DNA from: Quinella sp. 2Q5
GTDB lineage: Bacteria > Bacillota > Negativicutes > Selenomonadales > Selenomonadaceae
Assembly (NCBI GenBank): GCA_015206785.1
Contig: JADEZQ010000006.1
Coordinates: 20,307-84,306 of the forward strand
DNA: 64,000 bases
Direction of reading: 5' to 3'
Positions 28,412-35,538 of this stretch are shown one piece after another. The translations under genes and the position numbers were made by a program. The notes under the pieces were generated by a model that made no database searches, was not told the origin of the DNA, and was given only the letters and a program-made list of their open reading frames with translations. Within the stretch, counting starts at the first letter, position 1, and every line of letters begins with the position of its first letter.

Positions 28412-28497
28412 GTCGTTTTCCTACGTCGGCATTATCCGAATCAGGTGTGCGGGTCGACGTGCTCAACGTCCTCTCAGCCTGTTTGCAAGCTCCCCGA
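28412..28497 (-). promoter_or_regulatory. TPP riboswitch (THI element)
   Basis: On the minus strand the aptamer signature is read in order: GGGGAGC, GGCTGAGAGG, then CACCTGATTCGGATAATGCC and GACGTAGGAAA, close to the canonical CTGAGA ... ACCTGATCTGGATAATGCC ... GCGTAGGGAA. It lies upstream of thiC with a terminator between, so it should reduce thi operon (and bglA) transcription when thiamine pyrophosphate is plentiful. Confidence 0.95.
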
Positions 28498-28588
28498 TAT
28501 TCAGTTGCGGTCAACAGTAGTGACCGAGATAGACGGTGAGGCGATTGCGTGCCTCATTATGATCGATCTTCACTTCGCCGCTTTGTGT

Positions 28589-28693
28589 CTACAGATAATA
28601 CTTGTCGTCATAGGTCTGTTCGTGAACACCGCCCACCACGTTTTCAAGTTGATCTTCGGTGAGCTGTTCGCTGACAATTTTTTCTTCTGCCAT
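28589..28693 (-). CDS. 34-residue double-glycine leader peptide (bacteriocin-type precursor)
   Basis: A 34-aa peptide: acidic leader of about 22 residues ending in QLTEDQLENVVGG, a classical double-glycine processing site, then a 12-residue core VHEQTYDDKYYL. Such leaders are cut and exported by C39-peptidase ABC transporters; none is encoded in the window. The ATG has a good AAGGAG site. The first 29 residues are nearly identical to those of the 99-aa gene just upstream, so it arose by tandem duplication and truncation, or as a separate mini-core. Confidence 0.72.
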   Translation of the reverse strand: MAEEKIVSEQLTEDQLENVVGGVHEQTYDDKYYL

Positions 28694-28733
28694 GATTGTA
28701 GTCTCCTTGCTGCCGACTGAAACCTTCGGATTC

Positions 28734-28760
28734 ATTATACGCCGGCTGTCAAGTTTCGTT
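28734..28760 (-). promoter_or_regulatory. Conserved upstream block of the 34-aa peptide gene
   Basis: On the minus strand AACGAAACTTG (28750-28760) is followed after exactly 10 bp by TATAAT (28734-28739). The same arrangement occurs upstream of the 99-aa peptide gene at 29122-29148. The spacing does not fit a standard sigma-70 promoter, so AACGAAACTTG may be an activator or alternative-sigma site. Confidence 0.45.
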
Positions 28761-28779
28761 GCCGCCGCGGAAAATTTTT

Positions 28780-29079
28780 TCAGTGACGGCGAACGTAGTC
28801 GCACAGGATATCAAAGGCCTCTCCGTGGCCGATGTATTTGCGCCGGTAGTTGTCGTAGTAGGTGTTGTCGTGCCTTTCGCTGGTGTCGAGCTTGATGCCC
28901 GCGCGGTTATACATCTCGCCGAGCTGCCCGACGGCTCTGTCCCAATTCTGCGGCCACTGAACGCCGTAGCGTCTGTACAGGCGATCCATGTCGTCATAGG
29001 TCTGTTCGTGAGTGCCGCCCGCCACGTTTTCAAGCTGCTCTTCGGTGAGCTGTTCGCTGATAATTTTTTCGTCTGCCAT
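28780..29079 (-). CDS. 99-residue double-glycine leader protein
   Basis: Leader MADEKIISEQ plus QLTEEQLENVAGG (Gly-Gly at 21-22), then a 77-residue core starting THEQTYDD and rich in Tyr, Arg and Asp (LYRRYGVQW, HDNTYYDNYRRKYIG, FDILCDYVRRH) with one Cys. Soluble and not obviously membrane-active, unlike class II bacteriocins. No modification enzyme, immunity gene or transporter is adjacent. AAGGAG ribosome site. Could be an exported effector, signal or modified-peptide precursor; the function is unknown. Confidence 0.75.
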   Translation of the reverse strand: MADEKIISEQLTEEQLENVAGGTHEQTYDDMDRLYRRYGVQWPQNWDRAVGQLGEMYNRAGIKLDTSERHDNTYYDNYRRKYIGHGEAFDILCDYVRRH

Positions 29080-29121
29080 GATTATCGTCTCCTTGGTGTA
29101 GGTTTAAATGTCTTTCTGCAC

Positions 29122-29148
29122 GTTATACGACGGGCGGCAAGTTTCGTT
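29122..29148 (-). promoter_or_regulatory. Conserved upstream block of the 99-aa peptide gene
   Basis: On the minus strand AACGAAACTTG (29138-29148), 10 bp, then TATAAC (29122-29127). Matches the block before the 34-aa gene in sequence and spacing, so the two peptide genes probably respond to the same signal from separate promoters. Confidence 0.45.
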
Positions 29149-29176
29149 ACAAAAAATTTTTTCGCTGTGCTAAAAT
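29147..29176 (+). promoter_or_regulatory. Probable promoter of the RNase G gene
   Basis: TTACAA at 29147-29152 and TAAAAT at 29171-29176 with an 18-bp spacer, 24 bp before the ATG. It abuts the divergent block of the 99-aa peptide gene. Confidence 0.5.
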
Positions 29177-29199
29177 GTCGCCGAAAGCGAGTTGATACG

Positions 29200-30297
29200 A
29201 TGAAACGGATACTGGTTAGCCACAAGAACAATTTGACGCGGGCGGCGGTTGTCGTCGACGGTGAGCTCGAAGCGATTTACTCCGAGCAACTCGACGCGCC
29301 GCATCTGGTCGGCAACATTTACAAGGGTCGCGTGCAAAATTTTTTACCGGGAATGCGAGCGGCGTTCGTGGACATCGGTCGCGATAAAAATGTTTTCCTG
29401 CAGTTCGGCGCGGAGCAAAAATTTTCCACGGGGCAGAGCGTGCTGATCCAAATCGACAAGGACGCGGTCGGCACGAAAGGCGCACGCGCCACGCTCAACA
29501 TCAGCTTGGCGGGGCGGCTGCTGATTTTTTTGCCGGCGTCGAATTATATCGGCGTGTCGAACAAAATCTTCGGCGAAGAACGTTTGCGCCTGCATGCCAT
29601 CGCCAAAAGAATTCGCCCGCAAAGTTCCGGTCTCATCGTTCGCACGGCGGCAGAGGCTTGCGGCGAAGAGGAACTGCTTGCCGACCTTAAGGGCTTGCAG
29701 AAACTTTGGGCGAAGATCTCCGAACGCAACAGCAAACGTAAACCGCCCGCGCTACTGCTGAGCAACAACGACATCATCGAAAAAATTTTCCGCGACGAAT
29801 TCACAGCCGAGACCGTTTTCATCGTCGACAACCTCAAGATTCGTCGGCGGCTGGAAGAATTTGTTCCGTCCGAAAAAATTTCCTTCCACGAGAGCACCGA
29901 GCCGCTGTTCGAGGCTTTTGACGTGGCGGCGGAAATTTCTGCGACGAGCGAACGCGAACTGCCCTTGCCCGGCGGCGGGCGCATCGTCATCGACAAAACC
30001 GAAGCCCTCACCGCCATCGACGTCAACACCGCCAAATTCGTCGGGCGCACGGACTTTGACGAGACCATTTTGCAGACGAATCTGGAGGCGGCCGCCGTCA
30101 TCCTCAAGCAACTGAAACTGCGCGACGTCGGCGGCATAGTCATCGTGGACTTTATCGACATGGAAAGCGACGCGCACCGTCAACAGCTGATGGACTTCCT
30201 GCGCGAGAGCGCACGCTTCGACCGTAACCAAACGAAAATTGTGGACATGACGCCGCTTGGGCTCGTGGAGATTACCAGACACAGTTCGCGCCATTGA
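29200..30297 (+). CDS. rng: RNase E/G family endoribonuclease, short form without the Zn-link region
   Basis: 365 aa. Endoribonuclease for rRNA and mRNA processing. S1 RNA-binding region (about 38-115, NIYKGRVQNFLPGMRAAFVDIG), 5' sensor/RNase H part (about 120-240) and catalytic DNase I-like part with IVIDKTEALTAIDVN and GGIVIVDFIDM holding the metal-binding Asp residues. It stops right after VDMTPLGLVEITR, where RNase G (about 490 aa) continues into a CPxC zinc-link and small domain needed for dimer and tetramer formation. The catalytic core looks intact. The gene is a natural short form or was cut by a frameshift. Confidence 0.85.
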   Translation: MKRILVSHKNNLTRAAVVVDGELEAIYSEQLDAPHLVGNIYKGRVQNFLPGMRAAFVDIGRDKNVFLQFGAEQKFSTGQSVLIQIDKDAVGTKGARATLNISLAGRLLIFLPASNYIGVSNKIFGEERLRLHAIAKRIRPQSSGLIVRTAAEACGEEELLADLKGLQKLWAKISERNSKRKPPALLLSNNDIIEKIFRDEFTAETVFIVDNLKIRRRLEEFVPSEKISFHESTEPLFEAFDVAAEISATSERELPLPGGGRIVIDKTEALTAIDVNTAKFVGRTDFDETILQTNLEAAAVILKQLKLRDVGGIVIVDFIDMESDAHRQQLMDFLRESARFDRNQTKIVDMTPLGLVEITRHSSRH

Positions 30298-30332
30298 ACA
30301 GTTCAATCTCGCCGGCATTCACGACGGCAAAG

Positions 30333-30384
30333 CCTATCGATTGACGGTGCGGAATTTTGTCGCTAACATGGGCGCGGAGGTGAG
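30333..30384 (+). repeat. Promoter-like block upstream of radA, copy A of a two-copy repeat
   Basis: About 50 bp that matches 61952-62000 on the opposite strand with only about six differences. Contains TTGACG (30341-30346), a 17-bp spacer and TAACAT (30364-30369), then GGAGGTGAG, the radA ribosome site. The differences fall at first and second codon positions of the open frame, which argues for a DNA- or RNA-level element, not a conserved protein tail. Confidence 0.75.
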
Positions 30385-30388
30385 CTCA

Positions 30389-31756
30389 ATGGCGAAGAAG
30401 AAGACTCGTTACGTTTGCCAAGAGTGCGGTGCGGAATTTGTCAAGTGGATGGGCAAGTGTCCGACGTGCGGCAACTGGAACACGCTTGTCGAAGAGGACG
30501 ACGCACCCGAAGTCGACAGTGCACATGCGCTGACCGCCTTCGAGACGCCGCGCAGGATTGCCGACGTGGACATGGAAGATTTGCCGCGGTTCGCGACGGG
30601 CTCCGGTGAATTGGATCGCGTGCTTGGCGGCGGATTGATTCCAGGTTCGATAATTTTGATTGCGGGCGACCCCGGCGTCGGCAAGTCGAGCTTGACGCTG
30701 GCAGTCTGCGCGAACGTGGCACGCGGCGGCAAAAAAGTTCTCTACATCACCGGCGAAGAAAGTTCGCGGCAGATACGAATGCGCGCCGAAAGATTGAATG
30801 CCCTTGCCGACGAGCTGTACATCTGCGCGGAAAATAATTTCGAACGAATCACGCGCCACGTCGAAAAGATTCAGCCCGAACTGCTCATCGTCGATTCGAT
30901 TCAGACGATTTACCGCAGCGAGATTGAAAGTGCGCCCGGCAGCGTGTCGCAGGTGCGCGAGTGTTCGGCGGGGCTGATGCGGCTGTCGAAGTCTTTGGGC
31001 GTGACGACCTTCGTCATCGGGCACGTGACCAAGGACGGTTCATTGGCGGGACCGCGCGTGCTTGAACACATCGTCGATACCGTGCTGTTCTTCGAAGGCG
31101 AACGCACAGCCGACTTCCGCGTCCTGCGAGCCATCAAGAATCGTTTCGGTGCCACCAGCGAGATTGGGCTCTTCGAAATGCGCGACACGGGTTTGATTGA
31201 TGTGCCCGACGCGTCGAAATTGTTTCTGCCCGAACGTGCCGACGACATCGGTTCAGTCATCGTGCCCACCGTCGAAGGCACACGCCCGCTCCTCGTCGAA
31301 GTGCAAGCCCTCGTCGCGCCGACGCCGTTCATGCCGCCGCGCAGGACCTCCGACGCCGTCGACATCAAGCGCATTCAGCTGCTACTTGCCGTGCTGGAGA
31401 AACGCCTTCACCTGTCGATTGGCGCGAGCGACGTCTACGTCAAGACCGCCGGTGGAATCAAAATCGACGAGCCCGCCACCGATCTGCCGCTTGCAGTTGC
31501 GTTGGCGTCGAGCTTCGCGAATCGGAAACTTTTGGGGCAATGCGTCATCTTCGGCGAGGTCGGCTTGAGCGGCGAAGTTCGTGCCGTGAGCAAGTGTCGT
31601 CAGCGCGTGGACGAATCCGTTCGCATGGGCTTCACCAACATCGTCCTGCCGAAAAAAAATTTCGCGGAGGTCGCCAAATCTCACGCGGGCAAGGCAAACT
31701 TCCTGCCCGTCGACAATCTCCGCGACGCCCTGAAAATTTCTATGCCGAGAACATAA
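30389..31756 (+). CDS. radA: DNA repair protein RadA
   Basis: 455 aa, full length. RecA-like ATPase that promotes branch migration in homologous recombination. N-terminal zinc finger CQECGAEF...CPTCGNW (about 9-32), Walker A GDPGVGKSS (about 95-103), the RadA KNRFGATSEIGLFEM motif, and a C-terminal Lon-like domain with VKTAGGIKIDEPATDLPLAVALASS. ATG is preceded by GGAGGTGAG, which is inside the repeat block shared with the alaS/fucO spacer. Confidence 0.95.
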   Translation: MAKKKTRYVCQECGAEFVKWMGKCPTCGNWNTLVEEDDAPEVDSAHALTAFETPRRIADVDMEDLPRFATGSGELDRVLGGGLIPGSIILIAGDPGVGKSSLTLAVCANVARGGKKVLYITGEESSRQIRMRAERLNALADELYICAENNFERITRHVEKIQPELLIVDSIQTIYRSEIESAPGSVSQVRECSAGLMRLSKSLGVTTFVIGHVTKDGSLAGPRVLEHIVDTVLFFEGERTADFRVLRAIKNRFGATSEIGLFEMRDTGLIDVPDASKLFLPERADDIGSVIVPTVEGTRPLLVEVQALVAPTPFMPPRRTSDAVDIKRIQLLLAVLEKRLHLSIGASDVYVKTAGGIKIDEPATDLPLAVALASSFANRKLLGQCVIFGEVGLSGEVRAVSKCRQRVDESVRMGFTNIVLPKKNFAEVAKSHAGKANFLPVDNLRDALKISMPRT

Positions 31757-31780
31757 ACCACTTCTGCTTGACCGCCGCGC

Positions 31781-31940
31781 TCGTCACCCGTTGAAGTCAG
31801 CGATAACACGGCCGCCCATGGACGGGCGGCCGCCGGCATACGACGTCGTGATGCGTCGTTGCCGGCTCGGAGGTCCTTTCTTTTGCTACTTTTCTTTGGA
31901 CCGGCAAAGAAAAGTAGATCTAAACGCAAACGCAGTGAGC
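31781..31940 (-). repeat. Three-hairpin intergenic repeat, copy R2
   Basis: Between radA and the YbaK-type gene. Contains GGCCGCCCATGGACGGGCGGCC (stem around a short loop), GCCGGCATACGACG pairing with CGTCGTTGCCGGC, and CTACTTTTCTTTG pairing with CAAAGAAAAGTAG, followed by AGATCTAAACGCAAACGCAGTGAGC, also found in R3. Same orientation as the copy at 51164. No protein is encoded. Confidence 0.9.
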
Positions 31941-31996
31941 AGACATGACGACATAACGACAGCCGCCGCGTGAAAAATCCTGAGGAGGAGATAATT

Positions 31997-32464
31997 TTGT
32001 CCATCGAAAAAGTTCGCGCACACTTCTCCGCCATCGGCGAGCCCGAACGCATCATCGAGTTCGAACAATCCACCGCCACCAGTGAACTTGCCGCCGAAGC
32101 TCTCGGTTGCGAAGTCGGGCGCATAGCCAAAACTATTTCCGTCTTCGTCGACAAGAAGCCCGCGCTGATTCTGATGTCTGGCGACATGAAGATCGACAAC
32201 CGCAAGTTCAAAGCGCAGTTCAATTGCCGCCCGCAAATGATTCCCGTCGACAAGGTGGAAGGTTTCATCGGTCACGCGGTCGGCGGAGTCTGTCCCTTCG
32301 CCGTCAACGAGGGCGTGCCCATCTATCGCGACGCGTCGCTTGAAAGGTTCGACACGGTCTTTCCCGCCGCGGGCAACGACAAAAGTTGCGCACGCTTCCG
32401 CACCGACGAGCTGGACGGTTACATAAACTTCGCGGGGCGCGTCGACGTTGCCAAGCCGAAATAA
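31997..32464 (+). CDS. YbaK/EbsC-type aminoacyl-tRNA deacylase
   Basis: 155 aa. Family hydrolyses mischarged aminoacyl-tRNA such as Cys-tRNA(Pro). Fold markers: RIAKTISVFVDKKPALILMSGDMKIDNRKFK with the conserved Lys, VEGFIGHAVGGVCPFAV, and PIYRDASL. A TTG at 31997 is chosen because GGAGGAG lies just upstream; a GTG 27 bp earlier would put that site inside the gene. Follows the repeat element and precedes an exported protein. Confidence 0.85.
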   Translation: MSIEKVRAHFSAIGEPERIIEFEQSTATSELAAEALGCEVGRIAKTISVFVDKKPALILMSGDMKIDNRKFKAQFNCRPQMIPVDKVEGFIGHAVGGVCPFAVNEGVPIYRDASLERFDTVFPAAGNDKSCARFRTDELDGYINFAGRVDVAKPK

Positions 32465-32484
32465 TTGCGCCGCCCGCCGACAGA

Positions 32485-32493
32485 TGTTATAAT
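32485..32493 (+). promoter_or_regulatory. Extended -10 promoter for the exported protein gene
   Basis: TGTTATAAT, with TATAAT at 32488-32493, lies 23 bp before the ATG at 32517. Confidence 0.5.
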
Positions 32494-32516
32494 TGCCGCG
32501 GAAAGGATGAACGGTC

Positions 32517-33152
32517 ATGAAATTTAACCGACGCAAAAAATTTTTCGCGGGACTGGCTGCGGCCGCTATTCTCTTCAGCACGACGCCGACCCTTGCAGCT
32601 TACGAAGACGACGGCGAAATTATCCGCGAGGTGCCGACCGATATCTACATGTGGGTTCAGTCCACGCCGCGCGGCAATTATTGGTTCAACCACAAACACT
32701 GCGGCTATCGCGTCCGCGAAGACGGCACGCTCGACCTGAACACGCTGATGGTGCCGACCGTGTGCATGTACGACAACGTTCAGATTCAAGACGTCATTCA
32801 GAAACGCCGCTGGAAGAAACTTTCCGTCAAGGGTTACGACCGTCTTGCCGGCCGCGCAGATTTCCTCAAGTTCGACCTGTCCAAAGGCACCGTGCAAGTC
32901 GTTGAGCGCGTCGACCTTGACGACACCTGGGCGCACCTGGATACCGACACTTCGGGCGAGCCCGTCGAACTCAAGAACATTCCCGTCAAAGACATCCGCT
33001 ACAAGTTCTATCGCACGATTTTGGAATGGGCGCGCAAGAACAACGAGCTTATCATTGGGCGTTCGCGTGGACATTTGAGCGAGGAGGACGGCAATCTTCC
33101 TCTGGACGAGGTGCCGATCAACAAGATGTTCATTCCGCCCGCAACCGAGTAA
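32517..33152 (+). CDS. Exported protein of unknown function
   Basis: 211 aa with a basic start (KFNRRKKFF) and a signal peptide cleaved near PTLAA (about 28). The mature part contains two Cys (HCGYRV and PTVCMYD), several Trp and the pattern YKFYRTILEWARKNN near the end; I recognise no family. ATG behind GAAAGGATG and an extended -10 promoter. Followed by tRNA-Ser. Confidence 0.7.
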   Translation: MKFNRRKKFFAGLAAAAILFSTTPTLAAYEDDGEIIREVPTDIYMWVQSTPRGNYWFNHKHCGYRVREDGTLDLNTLMVPTVCMYDNVQIQDVIQKRRWKKLSVKGYDRLAGRADFLKFDLSKGTVQVVERVDLDDTWAHLDTDTSGEPVELKNIPVKDIRYKFYRTILEWARKNNELIIGRSRGHLSEEDGNLPLDEVPINKMFIPPATE

Positions 33153-33159
33153 AATTTTC

Positions 33160-33188
33160 TTGACAGCAACCGTTGCGAATGGTAAACT
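33160..33188 (+). promoter_or_regulatory. Promoter of the tRNA-Ser gene
   Basis: TTGACA at 33160-33165 and TAAACT at 33183-33188 with a 17-bp spacer. The tRNA begins 13 bp later. Confidence 0.75.
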
Positions 33189-33200
33189 GCGCAATGTCGC

Positions 33201-33292
33201 GGAGAGTTGTCCGAGCGGCTTAAGGAGCACGACTGGAAATCGTGTGTTACGTTGATAGCGTACCGAGGGTTCAAATCCCTCACTCTCCGCCA
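33201..33292 (+). tRNA. tRNA-Ser (anticodon GGA)
   Basis: Acceptor stem GGAGAGT pairs with ACTCTCC, discriminator G, and CCA is encoded (33290-33292). The anticodon stem CACGA/TCGTG encloses CTGGAAA with anticodon GGA at 33235-33237. A long variable arm (GTTACGTTGATAGCGTAC region) is typical of class II serine tRNAs, and the T-loop GGGTTCAAATCCC is standard. Confidence 0.97.
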
Positions 33293-33309
33293 TAAATTTT
33301 TTCGGTTTC

Positions 33310-33438
33310 AGCCGTGAACGCAGAGACTTGGTTTCGCCGAACACTAACTGTACTGACAATCTCGCCAGGGCATACGCAGCAACGAGAGGTTATTGTAGCG
33401 CAGCTTCGGATCGAGATTGAGTCTCTGCGTTGACGGCT
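33310..33438 (+). repeat. 129-bp element bounded by 19-bp inverted repeats
   Basis: AGCCGTGAACGCAGAGACT at 33310-33328 is inverted at 33420-33438 with one mismatch. The interior (about 90 bp) encodes nothing and has smaller inverted repeats such as CTCGCC...GCAACGAG. It could fold into one long hairpin, as a MITE or a structured RNA would. It begins 18 bp after tRNA-Ser and is followed at 33505 by a copy of the three-hairpin repeat. Together they fill the 391-bp gap before dnaX. Confidence 0.75.
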
Positions 33439-33504
33439 GGAATTTTTTTCGGGCGTTATCGGTTGCGTCTCTAATGACGGTGTCGGCGGTTGACAGCGGC
33501 TGTT

Positions 33505-33645
33505 GCGGTTGCTCACTGCGTTTGCGTTTAGATCTACTTTCTTTTGCTGGTCCAAAAGAAAGTAGCAAAGAAAAGGACCTTCAGCCGGCAACGACGCATC
33601 ACGTCGTCGTATGCCGGCGGCCGCCCATCCTTGGGCGGCCTCATG
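33505..33645 (+). repeat. Three-hairpin intergenic repeat, copy R3
   Basis: Upstream of dnaX, inverted relative to R2. Reads GCTCACTGCGTTTGCGTTTA, then CTACTTTCTTTTG/CAAAAGAAAGTAG, GCCGGCAACGACG/CGTCGTATGCCGGC and GGCCGCCCATCCTTGGGCGGCC. The Ts and As in the first stem differ from other copies on both arms (CTTTCTTTT with AAAAGAAAG), a compensatory change that keeps pairing. Confidence 0.9.
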
Positions 33646-33683
33646 ATTCGCGACTGGAATTTTTTTCGGAGGGGAAAGCTTTT

Positions 33684-35141
33684 ATGGCATACGAGGCACT
33701 TTATACCCGCGGCAGACCCAAAACGCTCTTGCAGCTCGTTGGGCAGGAACACATCTCCAACGCGCTGGCGCGGGCGATTTCCGGCGACAAGCTCTCGCAT
33801 GCCTATTTGCTGGTCGGCACACGCGGCACCGGTAAAACTTCCACGGCGCGGCTGCTTGCCAAGGCGATGAACTGCGATACCGTGCACGAGGCACAATCGG
33901 CAGGGCGTCCACTCGAAAAGAAGGAGATTCCCTGCAACAAGTGTGATTCGTGTTTGAATTTCGATTCGTCGCCCGACAATGTTGAGTTCGACGCCGCAAG
34001 CAACCGTTCCGTCGAGGACGTCAACCGCCTGCTGTCCACGGCGTATCTGGCTCCGTTGCGGGCGCGCGTCAAGACCTTCATCATCGACGAAGTTCACATG
34101 CTCTCGTTCGAGGCGGTCAACTCAATCCTCAAGCTCATCGAAGAGCCGCCGCCCAACGTTGCGTTCTTTTTGGCGACGACCGAAATCAACAAGGTGCCAA
34201 TGACAATTCGTTCGCGGTGCCAGGTTTTGAACTTCCGACTGATTCCGCAACAGACAATCGCGCCGTATCTGATGAAGCTGGCTCGGCGGCTGGAAGTCGA
34301 CTTGCACGAGGACGCGGCGAAAAAAATTGCGCGGCTGGCTGAAGGTTCCATGCGAGACGCCCTGACATGTCTGGATCAGTGTTATGCGATGGCTGACGGG
34401 CAAATCACGCTCGACGACGTCAACGAAACGCTTGGGCTCATCAGCGACGAGAGGCTCGACGAAGTTATTGCCGCCGTCCGTGCCAAAGATCGCGCCGCCG
34501 TCGCCGCCGCCGTCACCAACGCGTTCAGTTCGGGGCTCGGAGCCAACGCCATTGCCGAAGCTCTGATAACTCGTCTGCGCGATATCCAGTTCGAGATGAT
34601 TGCACGCGGCGAGAAAAATTTTTCCGAGCAAGACAGACTCATTGACGCGCTGCGAAAATCCGTCGGCGAGATGTACGGCTCCGGCATTCCCGAAATAATT
34701 TTGGAGATGACGCTGATGAAGCTGGTCGCGCCCGCACAGAACTTCGCCGCGCCCATTCCAACCGTGCAACCGACGTCGACGCCCGTGCCCGAAAATCTTG
34801 ACGCGGGTCAAAAAATTTTCTATGATGTTGTGACTTCTGACGGGACCGACGCCGCGTTGAGGTCGATGCTCCAAAAGGCAGTCGTCACCAATTTCAGCGA
34901 CGACACCTTGACGTTGACTTTCAAGACTTCGGCGATGGCCAGCACGTTCAAGAGCACACAGCTGACGAATTTCGAACGGGAGGCTTCTCAAGCGGCGGGG
35001 CGTGCGATAAAAATTTCCGTCGCCGTCGATGAGAACTTGCCGCCGCCCATTCTGAACAACATGGCAGAACCGGACCGAACCCATCTGTTAAACGCGATGA
35101 ATATTTTTCGGGCGTCCGACGCCACCATAATCAACGAGTGA
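33684..35141 (+). CDS. dnaX: DNA polymerase III subunits gamma and tau
   Basis: 485 aa. Clamp-loader ATPase. MAYEALYTRGRPKTLLQLVGQEHI at the N-terminus, Walker A GTRGTGKTS (about 44-52), four zinc cysteines (NCDT and CNKCDSC), DEVHML Walker B and sensor FLATTEINKVPMTIRSRCQ. Domain III and a shorter tau-like tail follow. ATG behind GGAGGGG. First gene of the conserved dnaX-ybaB-recR set. Confidence 0.95.
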   Translation: MAYEALYTRGRPKTLLQLVGQEHISNALARAISGDKLSHAYLLVGTRGTGKTSTARLLAKAMNCDTVHEAQSAGRPLEKKEIPCNKCDSCLNFDSSPDNVEFDAASNRSVEDVNRLLSTAYLAPLRARVKTFIIDEVHMLSFEAVNSILKLIEEPPPNVAFFLATTEINKVPMTIRSRCQVLNFRLIPQQTIAPYLMKLARRLEVDLHEDAAKKIARLAEGSMRDALTCLDQCYAMADGQITLDDVNETLGLISDERLDEVIAAVRAKDRAAVAAAVTNAFSSGLGANAIAEALITRLRDIQFEMIARGEKNFSEQDRLIDALRKSVGEMYGSGIPEIILEMTLMKLVAPAQNFAAPIPTVQPTSTPVPENLDAGQKIFYDVVTSDGTDAALRSMLQKAVVTNFSDDTLTLTFKTSAMASTFKSTQLTNFEREASQAAGRAIKISVAVDENLPPPILNNMAEPDRTHLLNAMNIFRASDATIINE

Positions 35142-35154
35142 GGAGATGTTTTCT

Positions 35155-35535
35155 ATGGCACAACAGGGATTCGACATCAACGCGATTCTCAAGCAGGCGC
35201 AGGCTTTGCAACAGAGCTTCGAGGCGAACAAGGCGAAACTCAAGCAGGAGACAGCCACGGCTCAAGTTGGCGGCGGCATGGTCTCTGCCACGGTGGACGG
35301 CGAGAAGGTCGTCAAGGAAATTAAAATCGCGCCCGAACTCGTTCAAGACGGCGACGTCAATGCGATTGAAGATTTGGTTGTCAGCGCGGTCAATGCCGCC
35401 AACGCTCAGATCGACAAGAAGGTCGCGGCGAACATGGGTGCCTTCGCAAGCAACGCGCTCGGCGGGCTCAACCTCGGCGACATGGGCAACGTCAACGATT
35501 TGCTCGGCAAGTTCCTCGGCGGTCCCAAAGCCTGA
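35155..35535 (+). CDS. ybaB: YbaB/EbfC family nucleoid-associated protein
   Basis: 126 aa, dimeric DNA-binding protein. Starts MAQQGFDINAILKQAQALQQSFE, with the typical VGGGMVSATVDGEKVVKEIKIAPELV core and a Gly/Leu-rich C-terminus. The ATG at 35155 has AGGAGATG upstream. Thirteen bp after dnaX and 3 bp before recR. Confidence 0.93.
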   Translation: MAQQGFDINAILKQAQALQQSFEANKAKLKQETATAQVGGGMVSATVDGEKVVKEIKIAPELVQDGDVNAIEDLVVSAVNAANAQIDKKVAANMGAFASNALGGLNLGDMGNVNDLLGKFLGGPKA

Positions 35536-35538
35536 CGC

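Noticed and set aside
28537..28556. TGAGGC/GCCTCA inverted repeat after the 34-aa peptide gene as a terminator
   Set aside because: Only 6 bp of stem and no T run on either strand.
28505..28600. Sigma-70 promoter for the TPP riboswitch transcript
   Set aside because: CATAAT- and TTGACC-like words exist but not in workable spacing; the thi promoter could not be placed.
30257..30388. N-terminal extension of RadA by 44 residues
   Set aside because: The extension overlaps the end of the RNase gene, and a good ribosome site sits just before the ATG at 30389, which matches the usual RadA start.
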